NCBI GenBank assembly: GCA_020048105.1
Contig: JAIFMW010000114.1
Span: 1 to 34,070, forward strand
Source of the DNA: Deltaproteobacteria bacterium
GTDB taxonomy: Bacteria; Acidobacteriota; Holophagae; Holophagales; Holophagaceae
DNA: 34,070 nucleotides
Direction of reading: 5' to 3'
In this document: in pieces, positions 7,828 to 17,549 of the stretch
Layout: the number at the start of each line of letters is the position of its first letter
Position numbering within the stretch: position 1 is the first letter of the stretch
Translations under genes and position numbers: made by a program
Notes under the pieces: generated by a model
The model's input: the letters and a program-made list of their open reading frames with translations, nothing else
Told to the model about the DNA's origin: nothing
Databases searched by the model: none

Positions 7828-8364
7828 TCAACCTTGAATACTTTTTCCCAGGAAAGACTGGAGAGTCCGGTGGATTTCGGAGCGGGTTCGTTCCTCCAAG
7901 GGCGTGCCATCTTCTCCCAGATTCTTGTCGGCCATGGGTACCGTGATGGCAGTGGGCGCCACCCAACAACCCAGGTTCGCCAGGGTGGTTCGCCACGCAA
8001 TGACCCCTCGTGAACCCCCGAAGGCACCGGGCGAGGCGGCGGCGATCAGCACCGGCAAGCCCGACCAGGGGCTGGGGCGCTGAACCGATAACCAGTCCAC
8101 GGCATTTTTGAGATGGCCGGGAATGCCGGCATTGTATTCCGGCGACACAATCACGACGCCCTGAGCATTGCGCAAGGCGGCTGCCATTTCCTCCACTGGG
8201 CCTGGAGTTGGCAAGCCGTCTTCATAGAGAGGTAAACGCAGATCTTCGCCCTCAAAGACGCGTGCCGATTGGCCCTGACTCTGGGCTTCCCGCGCAAGGT
8301 AGTTCATTAGGCGGCGATTCAGGGATTCCGGCCTTAGACTGCCACCGAGAAATACGAGCGTCAT
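7828..8364 (-). CDS. NADPH-dependent FMN reductase-family flavoprotein
   Basis: The 178-residue protein has a flavodoxin-like fold signature. The phosphate-binding loop is FLGGSLRPESLNRRL near the N-terminus, and the family motif SPEYNAGIPGHLKNAVDWLS lies in the middle, followed by AAASPGAFGG. Such enzymes reduce FMN, quinones or chromate with NAD(P)H as cytoplasmic dimers. The ATG at 8364 overlaps the stop of the upstream metallo-hydrolase as ATGA, so the two are translationally coupled. The linkage to an efflux operon suggests a detoxification or redox role, which is inference; the substrate cannot be told. Confidence 0.88.
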   Translation of the reverse strand: MTLVFLGGSLRPESLNRRLMNYLAREAQSQGQSARVFEGEDLRLPLYEDGLPTPGPVEEMAAALRNAQGVVIVSPEYNAGIPGHLKNAVDWLSVQRPSPWSGLPVLIAAASPGAFGGSRGVIAWRTTLANLGCWVAPTAITVPMADKNLGEDGTPLEERTRSEIHRTLQSFLGKSIQG

Positions 8365-9287
8365 GGCTTCACCACCCGTCCTGGCCCCTTGCCTGTGGCG
8401 GCTTGGAAGAGGGTTTCCCAGGTGACAAACTGGGACGATGGCTTCCACTCGGCTTCCCAGGGTGCCTTGTCGAAGGTGTCGGCCATTTCCTTGGGGCTCT
8501 TGGCAGCATTGGCCTTGGCGTGGGCCTGCACGGCCTTCAGGAAATCGCGGTAATGGAGCAGTTCCTTCTTTCCACACACAGGGCCATGGCCGGGAATGAT
8601 TTTTAGAGTATCGGGCACCCAACTTGCCACGGTGCTGACTTGGGCGACCAGTCCGTCGAAACTTCCGCCGCCTTCGATATCGATGAAGGGAAGCATGCCC
8701 AGAAAGAAGGTATCGGCCATGTGGAGAACCAGGGCGGAAGGCACCCCCACCATCATGTCGCCATCCGTATGACCGGGGCCGTAGTGAACAAGATGGATTT
8801 CCGTGCCATCCAGGTGGATATCCAGTCGAGCCTTGATCGTGGGGTCGGCCTCGCCGAGGGCGAGTTCGGGCAGTCCGCCGCGCTTGGCGGGTTCGAGCTT
8901 GGCCTGCACGGTCTGCATGCGCTTGCGCACATTGGTGTGGGCCAGAATGGTGGTGACTTGCTTTTCCAGGACCACATTGCCGCCCGTATGATCGCCGTGG
9001 AAATGAGTGTTGATCAGATATTTGATGGGCTTATCGGTGATAGTTTTCACAGCTTCGAGCAAACCGGGCACTAGGCGCTCGAATTGATCGTCGATCAACA
9101 CGGCGTGTTTTTCGGTCACGATCAGGCCGATATTTCCGCCCTGGCCAAAGATGCAGTACACGTTTTCGCCGACCTTTTCGACCTTATGGATTTTTGGAGC
9201 GGGGTCTGCGGCGCGGTGACGTGCGTGGGCGCAAAGGGGAAGGGCCGCCACCAGGAAGAAGGCTGGAAGAAGGTGGGAAGGGCGCAT
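8361..9287 (-). CDS. Exported metallo-beta-lactamase-fold hydrolase
   Basis: The 308-residue protein begins with a signal peptide (about residues 1-22, LLPAFFLVAALPLCAHA) and contains the MBL zinc-binding set: THFHGDH (His95, His97, Asp99, His100), GPGHTDGD (His173), an Asp near 192 (HMADTFF) and IPGHGPVC (His234). The ADTFFLGMLPFIDIEGGG stretch is common in periplasmic MBL hydrolases of unknown substrate, some linked to quinoprotein or sulfur pathways. It is not a recognisable class B beta-lactamase. ATG at 9287 has GGAGG 4 nt upstream. It lies 36 nt after mdtC and overlaps the FMN reductase start by 4 nt. Confidence 0.85.
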   Translation of the reverse strand: MRPSHLLPAFFLVAALPLCAHARHRAADPAPKIHKVEKVGENVYCIFGQGGNIGLIVTEKHAVLIDDQFERLVPGLLEAVKTITDKPIKYLINTHFHGDHTGGNVVLEKQVTTILAHTNVRKRMQTVQAKLEPAKRGGLPELALGEADPTIKARLDIHLDGTEIHLVHYGPGHTDGDMMVGVPSALVLHMADTFFLGMLPFIDIEGGGSFDGLVAQVSTVASWVPDTLKIIPGHGPVCGKKELLHYRDFLKAVQAHAKANAAKSPKEMADTFDKAPWEAEWKPSSQFVTWETLFQAATGKGPGRVVKP

Positions 9288-9323
9288 GGTGCCTCCGCAT
9301 CGGCTGGGCCGAGGATTGCACCA

Positions 9324-12300
9324 TCATCCCGCCAGGGTTTCCCCACGGCTAGTGCGGAAGCGCCGGGCTTTCCGAAAGGCTTCCCAACGAAGGCGCAGCC
9401 GATCCATGTAGAGGTAGATCACGGGGGTGGTGTAGAGGGTCAGCATCTGGCTGAATAACAGGCCGCCCACAATGGCGATGCCCAAGGGGCGGCGCAGTTC
9501 CGCACCGGTGCCCATGCCCACGGCCAGCGGCAGTCCGCCCAACATCGCGGCGAGCGTCGTCATGGTGATAGGCCGGAACCGCAACATGCAGGCCTGAAAG
9601 ATGGCTTCTTCGGGACTTTTCTTTTCGCGGCGCTCCACCTCGATGGCGAAATCGATCATGAGGATGGCGTTCTTCTTCACGATACCGATGAGCAGGATGA
9701 TGCCAATGAAGGCGATGACGCTGAGTTCGGTTTTGACGGCCAGCAGGGCCAGCAGCGCTCCGACACCCGCCGAAGGCAGGGTCGAAAGGATCGTCAGCGG
9801 ATGGATCAGGCTTTCGTACAGTACGCCCAGCACGATGTAGACGGCCAAGAGTGCCGCCAGCACAAGCAGGGGTTGGTTTGCCAAGGAGGTCTTGAAGGCC
9901 TGGGCTGTGCCCATGTTGGTGCCCCGAATGGTCCCCGGTATGCGGATTTCCTCCAGTGCCTTATCGATGGCCGTAACCGCATCCCCCAGGGCCGTTCCGG
10001 CGGGCAAGTTATAGGAAAGGGTCACGGAAGGTAGTTGGCCTTGATGGTTGACTGAGAGCGCCGTGCTTTTCTTCTGGTAGGAAGAAAAGGAACTCAAGGG
10101 CACCAATTTCCCCTGGGTGGACCGCACGTAGATGTGCTGGAGTCCATCTGGATTCTGGGAGAACAGGGGATCCACCGTAAGCACCACGTGGTACTGATTC
10201 AGCGAGGCGTACATTGTGGATACAAAGCGCTGACCGAAGGCGCTGTACAGGGTGTTATCGATGGCCTGAGTGCTTACCCCCAGGCGAGCGGCCGCCGTTC
10301 GATCGATGACGATGGAGGCTTCGAGGCCGCGATTCTGGAGATCGGTATTCACATCCGTGAGTTGCGGAATTGTACGGAATTTCTGTAAGACCTTGGGCGC
10401 CCAGTCCAGAAGCTCCTTGGCGTCATCCCCCTGCAGTGTGTATTGGAACTGGGCGCTGCCGCCACGGCCACCGATCCGCAGATCCTGGACCGGTTGAAGA
10501 AAAAGAGTTGCGCCGGGAATGTGGGCCGTTTTTCCGCGAAGCCTGGCGATGATCTGGTCGGCTGTGACGTTCCGTTCGTTATTGGGTTTCAGGGCGGCGA
10601 ACATCCGGCCCGAATTACCGCCGCCGATGAAAGCCGTAACGCTTTCGATGGCCGGATCTTTTTGGACGATCGCCACGAACTGGGTCATTAGGCGTTCCAT
10701 GCTCTGGAACGAAATATCCTGGGCAGCTTGGATGGAACCATTGATGCGCCCGGTGTCTTGCTGGGGAAAGAAGCCCTTGGGAATGATGATGTAGAGCGCC
10801 ACGGTGGCGACCATGGTGCCGAGGGCAACTCCCAGCGTGAATCGCTGGTGTCGCAAAACCCAAGTTAGGGAGCGCTCGTAGCGGCCCATGACCCACTGAA
10901 AAAATCGCTCGGTGGCTTGAAAAAGACGTCCGTGCTTTTCTTCGTTTCCGGGCCGCAGGAGTCGGGCGCACATCATGGGCGTAGTGGTCAGCGACACCAC
11001 CATCGAAACGGCAATGGCAACGGAGAGCGTGATGGCGAATTCCCGGAAGAGCCTTCCCACGATGCCACCCATGAGCAGGATGGGAATGAACACCGCGACG
11101 AGCGAAATGCTGATGGAAACCACCGTGAAGCCGATTTCCTTGGCGCCGTGGAAGGCCGCTTCCATGGGCTTCATCCCGTTTTCAATGTGGCGGGTGATGT
11201 TCTCCACCACCACGATGGCGTCATCCACCACAAAGCCCGTGGCCACGGTGAGGGCCATCAGGGACAGGTTATCGATGGTGTAGCCCAGTAAATACATGGC
11301 GCCAAAGGTGCCAATCAACGAAATCGGCACGGCCACACTGGGTATCAGCGTCGAGCGCCAGTTCCGCAGAAAAACAAAGACCACCAGAATGACCAGCGCA
11401 ATGGAAATCATCAGGGCCAGTTGCACATCCCTTACCGAAGCGCGAATGGTGCGGGTGGCATCGATGATGACCTGCATAGCCACGGTGGGTGGCATGGCGG
11501 CCTGGAGTTCGGGAAGGATGGTGCGGACCCGATCCACGGTTTGGATGATATTGGCGTCGGGCTGCCGGAAGACCGCGACCATGATGGCGGGCGTGCCGTT
11601 GGTCAACCCGCCGTTGCGAACGTTCTCCACGGAGTCGGTCACCTTGGCCACATCGGAGAGGCGGAGCGCTGCACCACTCTTGTAGGAAATGATCAGATCG
11701 CGATATTCCGCGGCCTTCATCATCTGGTCGGTGGTGTTGATGGACCAAGTTGTTTGGTCGTTGGATAGCTCGCCCTTGGGGCGATTCTGATTGGCGGCGT
11801 TAAGCACGAGGCGGACATCGTCGAGGGCCAGGCCTCGGCTGTTCAAGGCAATGGGATTGACTTCCACGCGCACCGCTGGGAGTGCGCCGCCCCAGACCAT
11901 GACCTGCCCCACGCCCCGTACCTGGGAAAGCTTTTGCTGAAGTAAGGTGGAGGCAATGTCGTACATCCGCTCGCGGGGCACAATCTTGGAGGTGAGCCCC
12001 AGGAGCAAAATTGGAGAATCCGCCGGGTTGACCTTGCGATAGGACGGATTGTTGGGAAGGTTGGAGGGCAGGTTGCCACGCGCCGCATTGATGGCGGCCT
12101 GGACATCGCGCCCCGCCGCATCGATGTTCCGATTTAGATCGAATTGCAGGGTGATATTGGTGGATCCGAGCGAACTACTGGAGGTCATCTCCGTCACGCT
12201 GGCAATGCGCCCGAATTGCCGCTCCAGCGGGGTGGCCACCGAAGAAGCCATGGTCTCCGGGCTGGCGCCGGGCAGCCCGGCCTGCACCTGAATGGTTGGG

Positions 12301-12425
12301 AATTCCACCTGGGGCAGCGGAGATACTGGAAGGAATTGGTACGCAATAGCACCCAACAGTGCCAAGGCTACCGTCAACAGCGTAGTGGCGACGGGACGGC
12401 GGATGAAAGGAGCGGAGATGTTCAC
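9324..12425 (-). CDS. mdtC: RND efflux permease, MdtC-like subunit
   Basis: This inner-membrane proton/drug antiporter subunit has 1033 residues from the GTG at 12425. I prefer that start because an AGGA lies 8 nt upstream and translation then begins NISAPFIRRPVATTLL, matching the family N-terminus; the in-frame ATG at 12434 has its AGG directly against the start codon. Diagnostic features are PGASPETMASSVATPLERQ, SSSSLGSTNITLQFD and the proton-relay pair Asp401-Asp402 in [13 protein letters not shown], with the 12-helix pattern and two periplasmic loops. These match E. coli MdtC better than MdtB. Its upstream neighbour is a same-length MdtB-like paralogue, and the pair should form an MdtB2C heterotrimer. 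No outer-membrane channel gene is in the window. Confidence 0.92.
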   Translation of the reverse strand: MNISAPFIRRPVATTLLTVALALLGAIAYQFLPVSPLPQVEFPTIQVQAGLPGASPETMASSVATPLERQFGRIASVTEMTSSSSLGSTNITLQFDLNRNIDAAGRDVQAAINAARGNLPSNLPNNPSYRKVNPADSPILLLGLTSKIVPRERMYDIASTLLQQKLSQVRGVGQVMVWGGALPAVRVEVNPIALNSRGLALDDVRLVLNAANQNRPKGELSNDQTTWSINTTDQMMKAAEYRDLIISYKSGAALRLSDVAKVTDSVENVRNGGLTNGTPAIMVAVFRQPDANIIQTVDRVRTILPELQAAMPPTVAMQVIIDATRTIRASVRDVQLALMISIALVILVVFVFLRNWRSTLIPSVAVPISLIGTFGAMYLLGYTIDNLSLMALTVATGFVVDDAIVVVENITRHIENGMKPMEAAFHGAKEIGFTVVSISISLVAVFIPILLMGGIVGRLFREFAITLSVAIAVSMVVSLTTTPMMCARLLRPGNEEKHGRLFQATERFFQWVMGRYERSLTWVLRHQRFTLGVALGTMVATVALYIIIPKGFFPQQDTGRINGSIQAAQDISFQSMERLMTQFVAIVQKDPAIESVTAFIGGGNSGRMFAALKPNNERNVTADQIIARLRGKTAHIPGATLFLQPVQDLRIGGRGGSAQFQYTLQGDDAKELLDWAPKVLQKFRTIPQLTDVNTDLQNRGLEASIVIDRTAAARLGVSTQAIDNTLYSAFGQRFVSTMYASLNQYHVVLTVDPLFSQNPDGLQHIYVRSTQGKLVPLSSFSSYQKKSTALSVNHQGQLPSVTLSYNLPAGTALGDAVTAIDKALEEIRIPGTIRGTNMGTAQAFKTSLANQPLLVLAALLAVYIVLGVLYESLIHPLTILSTLPSAGVGALLALLAVKTELSVIAFIGIILLIGIVKKNAILMIDFAIEVERREKKSPEEAIFQACMLRFRPITMTTLAAMLGGLPLAVGMGTGAELRRPLGIAIVGGLLFSQMLTLYTTPVIYLYMDRLRLRWEAFRKARRFRTSRGETLAG

Positions 12426-12445
12426 GCGGCACATCCTGTGCCGCG
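12425..12445 (-). promoter_or_regulatory. Hairpin presenting the mdtC ribosome-binding site in its loop
   Basis: On the minus strand an 8-bp perfect stem (12445-12438 with 12432-12425) encloses a 5-nt loop AGGAT that contains the AGGA Shine-Dalgarno core. The first G of the GTG start codon pairs at the base of the stem. This could modulate initiation of mdtC translation; the effect is inferred. Confidence 0.5.
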
Positions 12446-12520
12446 CCCTGCGGGCTGCGCCTGCGGCGCAGTGGCCCTTCGCTCCTGCTTCGGGCTCACG
12501 TCATCCAGGCGCACGCGGTT
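12446..12520. repeat. GC-rich dyad region between mdtB and mdtC (REP-like)
   Basis: This non-coding stretch contains a 7-bp hairpin (12455-12461 with 12465-12471, loop TGC) and other overlapping G/C-rich complements. It resembles dispersed palindromic repeats found between genes in many genomes. No second copy occurs in this window, so its repeat nature is a guess. Confidence 0.3.
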
Positions 12521-12521
12521 G

Positions 12522-12551
12522 AAAAAAAGAAATGAGGTTGTCGGACTCATT
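12522..12551 (-). terminator. Weak terminator-like hairpin at the mdtB stop
   Basis: On the minus strand a 6-bp A/T-rich stem (12551-12546 with 12536-12531, 9-nt loop) spans the mdtB stop codon. It is followed 2 nt later by seven T residues (plus-strand A7 at 12522-12528). The stem is weak, so partial attenuation before mdtC is more likely than full termination. Confidence 0.35.
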
Positions 12552-15500
12552 CGGTTTCCACTGCGGGCGCAGCCTGTTTTACGCCTCGGAAGCGGCGTGA
12601 GAGGCGATCGAAGGCTAGATAGATTACGGGGGTGGTGTAGAGGGTTAGGACTTGGCTGAAGATTAGGCCGCCGACGATGGCGATGCCGAGGGGGCGGCGG
12701 AGTTCGGAGCCTACGCCGGAACCGAGGGCGAGGGGCACGCCGCCGAGCAGGGCGGCTAGGGTGGTCATGATGATGGGGCGGAAACGCAGGAGAGCGGCCT
12801 GGTAGATGGCTTCGGGCGGGGCTTGGCCATCCTTGCGTTCGGCTTCCAGGGCGAAGTCGATCATCATGATCGCGTTCTTTTCTACGATGCCGATAAGCAG
12901 GATGATGCCGATGAGCGCGATGACGCTGAAGTCGGTGCGGCAGATCATCAAGGAAAGCAGGGCGCCCACGCCCGCCGAGGGCAGGGTCGATAGGATCGTG
13001 ATGGGGTGGATGTAGCTTTCGTACAGCACGCCCAGCAGGATGTAGACCGTCATTACGGCAGCCAGGATCAGCCAGGGCGTATTGGCCAGAGAGGTGCCAA
13101 AGGCCTGAGCGGTGCCTTGGAATCCGGATTTGATGCTGGGGGGCATATCGATCTCGCGCTTGATGCGCTCGACGGCCTTTACGGCATCGCCAATCGAAAC
13201 ATCGGGTGCGAGATTGAAGGAGATGGTGACTGCGGGAAATTGTCCCTGGTGGTTGATGGATAGGGGGCTATTCAGGATTTCCATGCGCGTGAACGCGCTC
13301 AGTGGCACCGATCCCCCGCTGGCGGAACGGACGAAAATATTTTGCAGGTCCGAAGGTTGCCGATGCAGGCCCGGTGTGGCTTCCAGAACCACTCGGTACT
13401 GGTTCATCTGCGTGAACATCGTGGATATTTGCCGTTGGCCAAAGGCGTCATACAGCGCGTCATCCAACATTTGAGGGGTGATGCCCAACCGCGAAGCGGT
13501 GCTTCGGTCCAGCACCAGTAGCGCCTGGAGACCGGCATTCTGCTGATCGCTGGCCACATCGCGAAGTTCGGGAAGCTCCTGAAGGCGCGTTATGAAGCGA
13601 GGTACCCATTCGCTCAGTTCCTTGGCGTCGGCATCTTCCATTGAGTATTGGTACTGGGTTCGGCTTACGCGGTCTTCAACGGTCAGATCCTGCACGGGCT
13701 GCAGAAAGAGTTTGGTGCCGCTGACCTTGGCTACTTCGGGCTGCAGGCGATGAATAATCTCGGAGGCGCTGAGTTTGCGTTCTTCGAGGGGCTTGAGATT
13801 GATCTGGATGCGTCCGCTATTCAGGGTCGTATTGGTGCCGTCTACGCCGATAAAGGAGGAAAGGCTCGCCACGGCTGGATCCTGGAGGATTACCTTAGTC
13901 AAGGCTTGTTGGCGTTCAGCCATGGCCGTAAAGGAGACCGTTTGGGGCGCCTCGGAAATACCCAGAATCACGCCTGTATCCTGCACAGGAAAGAAACCCT
14001 TGGGGATGGCTAGGTAAAGCAGCACAGTGGAAGCCAGCGTGGCCACGGCGACGACCAGGGTGGCTTGCTGGTGCTTCAAGACCCAGGTGAGGGTGCGGCC
14101 GTAGAACGCGATGATGCGCTGAAAGATTCGTTCCGACGACTGGTAGAAGCGGCCCTGCTCACTGGGCTTTTTGTGTTTGAGCAGCTTGGCGCACATCATG
14201 GGCGTTAGCGTGAGCGAAACCACCGCTGAAACCAGAATCGTAACGCTGAGCGTCACGGCGAATTCTCGGAAGAGCCGCCCCACGATATCGCCCATGAAGA
14301 GGAGCGGGATCAACACCGCGATCAGCGATACCGTTAACGAAAGGATGGTGAAACCAATTTGACCGGCACCCTTGAGGGCCGCCTGAAGCGGGGGCTCGCC
14401 GGCCTCGATGTAGCGCATGATGTTTTCGATCATCACGATGGCATCGTCCACCACGAACCCGGTGGAGATTGTTAACGCCATGAGCGTGAGGTTGTTCAGG
14501 CTGTAGCCCAGTAAATACATGACACCGAAGGTGCCCACGATGGAAAGAGGCACGGCCACGCTGGGGATAATGGTGGCGGCCACGGTGCGCAAAAACAGGA
14601 AAATCACCATGACCACCAGGGCGATGGTGAGCATTAATTCGAATTCGACATCTTCCACCGAGGCGCGGATGGTGACTGTGCGGTCCGTGAGAATGGATAA
14701 CTCAACCGAGGAGGGCAGTGAGGCCCGGAGCTGGGGTAACAGGTCCTTCACGCGGTCGACGACTGCGATGATATTGGCCCCAGGCTGCCGCTGAATATTC
14801 AGGATCACGGCGGGAGTCTGGTTCATCCAGGCCGCCTGCTTGGTGTTCTCTACGCCATCGATGACGGTGGCGACATCGGAGAGCGCGATGGGCGCGCCGT
14901 TCTTATAGGCAATGATCAGGGGTTTGTACTGATCACTGGTAAGGAGTTGATCATTGGCGCCGATGGCATAGGCTTGGCGGGCTCCGTCGAAGCTGCCTTT
15001 AGCCTGATTGACATTGGCCTGGGCGATGGCGGTGCGCACATCCGTCATCGTGAGGCCGTAGGAGGAAAGCGCAGATGGGTTGGCCTGGATGCGAACGGCA
15101 GGCTTCTGGCCGCCGCTGATACTCACGAGCCCGACGCCCGGTAACTGACTGATTTTTTGCGCCAAGCGGGTATCGGCGAGATCCTGAACCTTGGAAAGTG
15201 GCAAAGATTTAGAGGTGAGGGCAAGGGTCAAAATGGGCGAATCCGCCGGGTTGGTCTTGCTGTAAATGGGTGGATTGGGGAGATCCCGGGGCAGGTAAGT
15301 TCCTGCCGCGTTTACGGCGGCCTGAACCTGCTGTTCTGCCACATCGATATTCAAATCCAGAATGAATTGCAGGGTAATGATCGAGCTGCCGCCGCTGCTG
15401 GAGGACGACATCCGGTTGAGGCCCGGCAGCTGCCCGAACTGGCGTTCCAATGGCGCAGTGATGGCCGACGCCACAACATCGGGGCTGGCCCCTGGGTAAA

Positions 15501-15648
15501 AGGTGACGACCTGAATGGTGGGGTAGTCGACCTGAGGTAGCGCCGAAACGGGCAGCTGGCGAAAGGCGATGGAGCCCACCAGCAGCAGCCCCACCATCAG
15601 CAAGGTGGTGGCAATGGGACGGAGAATAAATGGCTTGGAAAGGTTCAT
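12547..15648 (-). CDS. mdtB: RND efflux permease, MdtB-like subunit
   Basis: With the ATG at 15648 the protein has 1033 residues and begins [20 protein letters not shown]; the frame is open further upstream but that extension would run through the mdtA stop and lacks family character. Strong MdtB hallmarks are [48 protein letters not shown] and the proton-relay Asp401-Asp402 in [13 protein letters not shown]. It is an inner-membrane proton-driven transporter. The two permeases align without gaps over at least their first 410 residues and have equal length, as expected for an MdtB/MdtC pair. It follows mdtA by 19 nt. No strong Shine-Dalgarno is seen, so translation may depend on mdtA. Confidence 0.92.
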   Translation of the reverse strand: MNLSKPFILRPIATTLLMVGLLLVGSIAFRQLPVSALPQVDYPTIQVVTFYPGASPDVVASAITAPLERQFGQLPGLNRMSSSSSGGSSIITLQFILDLNIDVAEQQVQAAVNAAGTYLPRDLPNPPIYSKTNPADSPILTLALTSKSLPLSKVQDLADTRLAQKISQLPGVGLVSISGGQKPAVRIQANPSALSSYGLTMTDVRTAIAQANVNQAKGSFDGARQAYAIGANDQLLTSDQYKPLIIAYKNGAPIALSDVATVIDGVENTKQAAWMNQTPAVILNIQRQPGANIIAVVDRVKDLLPQLRASLPSSVELSILTDRTVTIRASVEDVEFELMLTIALVVMVIFLFLRTVAATIIPSVAVPLSIVGTFGVMYLLGYSLNNLTLMALTISTGFVVDDAIVMIENIMRYIEAGEPPLQAALKGAGQIGFTILSLTVSLIAVLIPLLFMGDIVGRLFREFAVTLSVTILVSAVVSLTLTPMMCAKLLKHKKPSEQGRFYQSSERIFQRIIAFYGRTLTWVLKHQQATLVVAVATLASTVLLYLAIPKGFFPVQDTGVILGISEAPQTVSFTAMAERQQALTKVILQDPAVASLSSFIGVDGTNTTLNSGRIQINLKPLEERKLSASEIIHRLQPEVAKVSGTKLFLQPVQDLTVEDRVSRTQYQYSMEDADAKELSEWVPRFITRLQELPELRDVASDQQNAGLQALLVLDRSTASRLGITPQMLDDALYDAFGQRQISTMFTQMNQYRVVLEATPGLHRQPSDLQNIFVRSASGGSVPLSAFTRMEILNSPLSINHQGQFPAVTISFNLAPDVSIGDAVKAVERIKREIDMPPSIKSGFQGTAQAFGTSLANTPWLILAAVMTVYILLGVLYESYIHPITILSTLPSAGVGALLSLMICRTDFSVIALIGIILLIGIVEKNAIMMIDFALEAERKDGQAPPEAIYQAALLRFRPIIMTTLAALLGGVPLALGSGVGSELRRPLGIAIVGGLIFSQVLTLYTTPVIYLAFDRLSRRFRGVKQAAPAVETE

Positions 15649-15667
15649 CGCAGTAGCCGTTTGGGGG

Positions 15668-16888
15668 TCACGACTTGGCCTTCTTCTTTTCTTGGCCATC
15701 TGTCGCGGGAAGATCGACCTTGGCTCCTGGGCGTAACTTTTCCAGACCGTCGATGGCGATCGTCTCGCCGGCGGCAATGCCGGTGCGGATTGCACTGATT
15801 TCGCCTTCGGAGGCTTCGATTACGATCGTGCGCATCTCGACGGTGAGATCGGGCTTCACGACATAGACATAGGCGCCTTGGGGGCTTTGCTGGATGGCAA
15901 CCGAGGGGATGAGTGCTAGGCCCACCAGCGTGTCGACCCGAAGGCGGGCGTTGACGAATTGGTTTGGAAAGAGGGTTAGCTCGGTATTCGGAAAAATGGC
16001 TTTGATGCGAACCGTGCCGGTGCTGGGATCCACTTGGTTATCAATGGCGAGCACCTCACCAAGGGCTAGACGGGTTTTCATGTCGCGGTCAAAGGCCTCG
16101 ACACTGAGTTTTTTCCCCTTCTGGTTCTGGGTTAAAACCTGTTGGATCCGATCGGCGGGAATGGTGAAGAGCACGGTGATGGGCTGCACCGGGGCGATGA
16201 TCGCCAAGCCGTTCGCATCGCTGGCGCGCACCATATTGCCGGGATCCACGGAGCGAAGGCCCACTTTTCCCGCGATGGGCGCGGTGATGCGGCTGTATAC
16301 CAGGTTGAGTTTCGCGCTTTCCACCTGGGCCTGATCGGCCTTCAAGGACGCTTCAAATTGAGCCACGGTGGTCATTTGCGTATCGAGCTGCTGGCGGGAA
16401 ATGATGCCCTGCTGGACCAGCGTTTGCAGGCGTTGCAGATCGGCGGAGGCATTTTTAAAGGCGGCCTGATCCTTGGCCATTTGGCCTTCGGCCTGCATGA
16501 GCTGAACCTGGAAGGGGCGAGGATCGATCTCGGCCAGAAGATCACCCTGTCGCACGAACTGACCCTCCTGGAAGGCAATTCGAATCAGCTGGCCATCCAC
16601 CCGGGTTTTGATCGTTACGGTATTGAGGGCGGTTACCGTTCCCAAGCCAGTGAGGGTCACGGGCATATCGCCCTTAGTTGCATTTGCGATCTTGATGGGG
16701 ATGGCGCGTGCCGAAGGCGCCTTGGGCTTGGCTGCGCAACCAAGGGTTCGGATTCCCACAGCGGCCAAAAGCACCAGGGCACCAGCTGTTAAGGCTGATC
16801 GGGTTCGCCACCAGGGCATGGGCTTAGCCTCGGCGGTGTGGCCAAGGGCTTCTTGGGCAGGGGGATTCTGTGAAACATCAGTGTGCAT
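15668..16888 (-). CDS. mdtA: RND periplasmic adaptor (membrane-fusion protein), MdtA-like
   Basis: The adaptor links the MdtBC permease to an outer-membrane channel. From the ATG at 16888 it has 406 residues: a cytoplasmic start, one membrane segment ([20 protein letters not shown]), then the lipoyl-like half motifs around [19 protein letters not shown] and [20 protein letters not shown]. Between these lies a coiled-coil hairpin, and beta-barrel and membrane-proximal domains follow; the C-terminus is basic. The start is uncertain: an in-frame ATG at 16933 is possible, and a frame-opening TTG at 16969 falls inside the marR terminator and is unlikely. None has a convincing Shine-Dalgarno. It leads the mdtABC run. 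Confidence 0.88.
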   Translation of the reverse strand: MHTDVSQNPPAQEALGHTAEAKPMPWWRTRSALTAGALVLLAAVGIRTLGCAAKPKAPSARAIPIKIANATKGDMPVTLTGLGTVTALNTVTIKTRVDGQLIRIAFQEGQFVRQGDLLAEIDPRPFQVQLMQAEGQMAKDQAAFKNASADLQRLQTLVQQGIISRQQLDTQMTTVAQFEASLKADQAQVESAKLNLVYSRITAPIAGKVGLRSVDPGNMVRASDANGLAIIAPVQPITVLFTIPADRIQQVLTQNQKGKKLSVEAFDRDMKTRLALGEVLAIDNQVDPSTGTVRIKAIFPNTELTLFPNQFVNARLRVDTLVGLALIPSVAIQQSPQGAYVYVVKPDLTVEMRTIVIEASEGEISAIRTGIAAGETIAIDGLEKLRPGAKVDLPATDGQEKKKAKS

Positions 16889-16949
16889 GGGCAACCCGTT
16901 GGTTGGGAGTGGACGAGGATCCTGCTTCACCATTCTGGGGTGAGGCACA

Positions 16950-16980
16950 AACAAAAAATACCCTCGCAATACGAGGGTAT
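16950..16980 (-). terminator. Intrinsic terminator between marR and mdtA
   Basis: On the minus strand a 9-bp stem (16980-16972 with 16966-16958, 5-nt loop) is followed by six T residues. It lies 24 nt after the marR stop and before mdtA, so it should end or attenuate transcription entering the efflux genes from marR. Confidence 0.8.
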
Positions 16981-17004
16981 CAAGAAAGAGCCACGCGTCC
17001 GGTT

Positions 17005-17505
17005 TTAGTCTGCATCCAGATCCCGAGCCTTGCCTTTTCGTTTTGAGGCCGTCTCGTCCATATCGGCAAGATTGTGCAATAGCTTATGGAGGGAACTTCT
17101 CAATGCCGTTTTCTCTTCCGGGGCGAGACCCTTTTCCAGGCGAAGGCGGAAGGTTTCTGCGGCCATGAAAAGTGTTTCGGTGAGGGCCGAACCCTCCTTC
17201 GAAATGCCCACCAGGATGCGTCGACCATGATTGGGGTCCTGGTTGATCTCCAAAATATGACGGTCTTCGAGGCTATGAACTAATCGGGAAGTGGTGGGGT
17301 GGTCCAGCCACATGCGAAGTGCCAAATCCGTAAGGGATAGTGGGCCTGTTTCCCGAAGCAACAGAATCATCCAACCCTGGTGAGGGGTGAGGTCGACGGG
17401 GTCGAGCAGGGGTGCGATGGCATGCTTGATGGCTCGCCTGGCGGCGGCGACCAGCATGGAAAGATCCGATTGGTCAAAACCCGGGAGTGTCGGTAAGGCT
17501 GTCAT
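17005..17505 (-). CDS. MarR-family transcriptional regulator
   Basis: The 166-residue protein has a winged-helix core: PHQGWMILLLRETGPLSLTDL, then the recognition helix WLDHPTTSRLVHSLEDRHIL and a wing with DPNHGRRILVGISKEG. Flanking N- and C-terminal helices make the dimer interface, and the C-terminal tail is basic. ATG at 17505 is chosen because GAGGG ends 9 nt upstream; an ATG at 17514 abuts that GAGGG and is less likely. MarR proteins usually repress efflux genes and are released by phenolic or other small ligands. Here it lies directly upstream of mdtABC on the same strand, separated by a terminator, with a palindrome in front of it that suggests autoregulation (inference). Confidence 0.88.
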   Translation of the reverse strand: MTALPTLPGFDQSDLSMLVAAARRAIKHAIAPLLDPVDLTPHQGWMILLLRETGPLSLTDLALRMWLDHPTTSRLVHSLEDRHILEINQDPNHGRRILVGISKEGSALTETLFMAAETFRLRLEKGLAPEEKTALRSSLHKLLHNLADMDETASKRKGKARDLDAD

Positions 17506-17516
17506 GGGATGCATCC

Positions 17517-17536
17517 CTCACATGTGAGTAATGATA
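17517..17536 (-). promoter_or_regulatory. Palindromic operator and -10 element of marR
   Basis: A perfect 12-bp palindrome CTCACATGTGAG (17517-17528) lies just in front of marR and overlaps its GAGGG ribosome-binding site (17519-17515). Directly upstream on the minus strand is TATCAT (17536-17531), 5 of 6 to a -10 box; no good -35 is visible. This layout suits MarR autorepression; binding is inferred. Confidence 0.5.
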
Positions 17537-17549
17537 CGAGATAATTGAT

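Noticed and set aside
8361-9287. MBL-fold protein as an antibiotic beta-lactamase
   Set aside because: Its zinc motif is shared by the whole superfamily; the ADTFFLGMLPF region fits periplasmic hydrolases of unknown substrate rather than class B enzymes.
9324-15648. Two adjacent 1033-residue permeases as a novel duplication
   Set aside because: MdtB and MdtC are a known paralogous pair forming one heteromeric pump, and each matches its own E. coli counterpart.
16142-16792. 216-codon plus-strand frame across mdtA
   Set aside because: It lies fully within a clear membrane-fusion protein gene and shows only repetitive Gly/His-rich shadow sequence.
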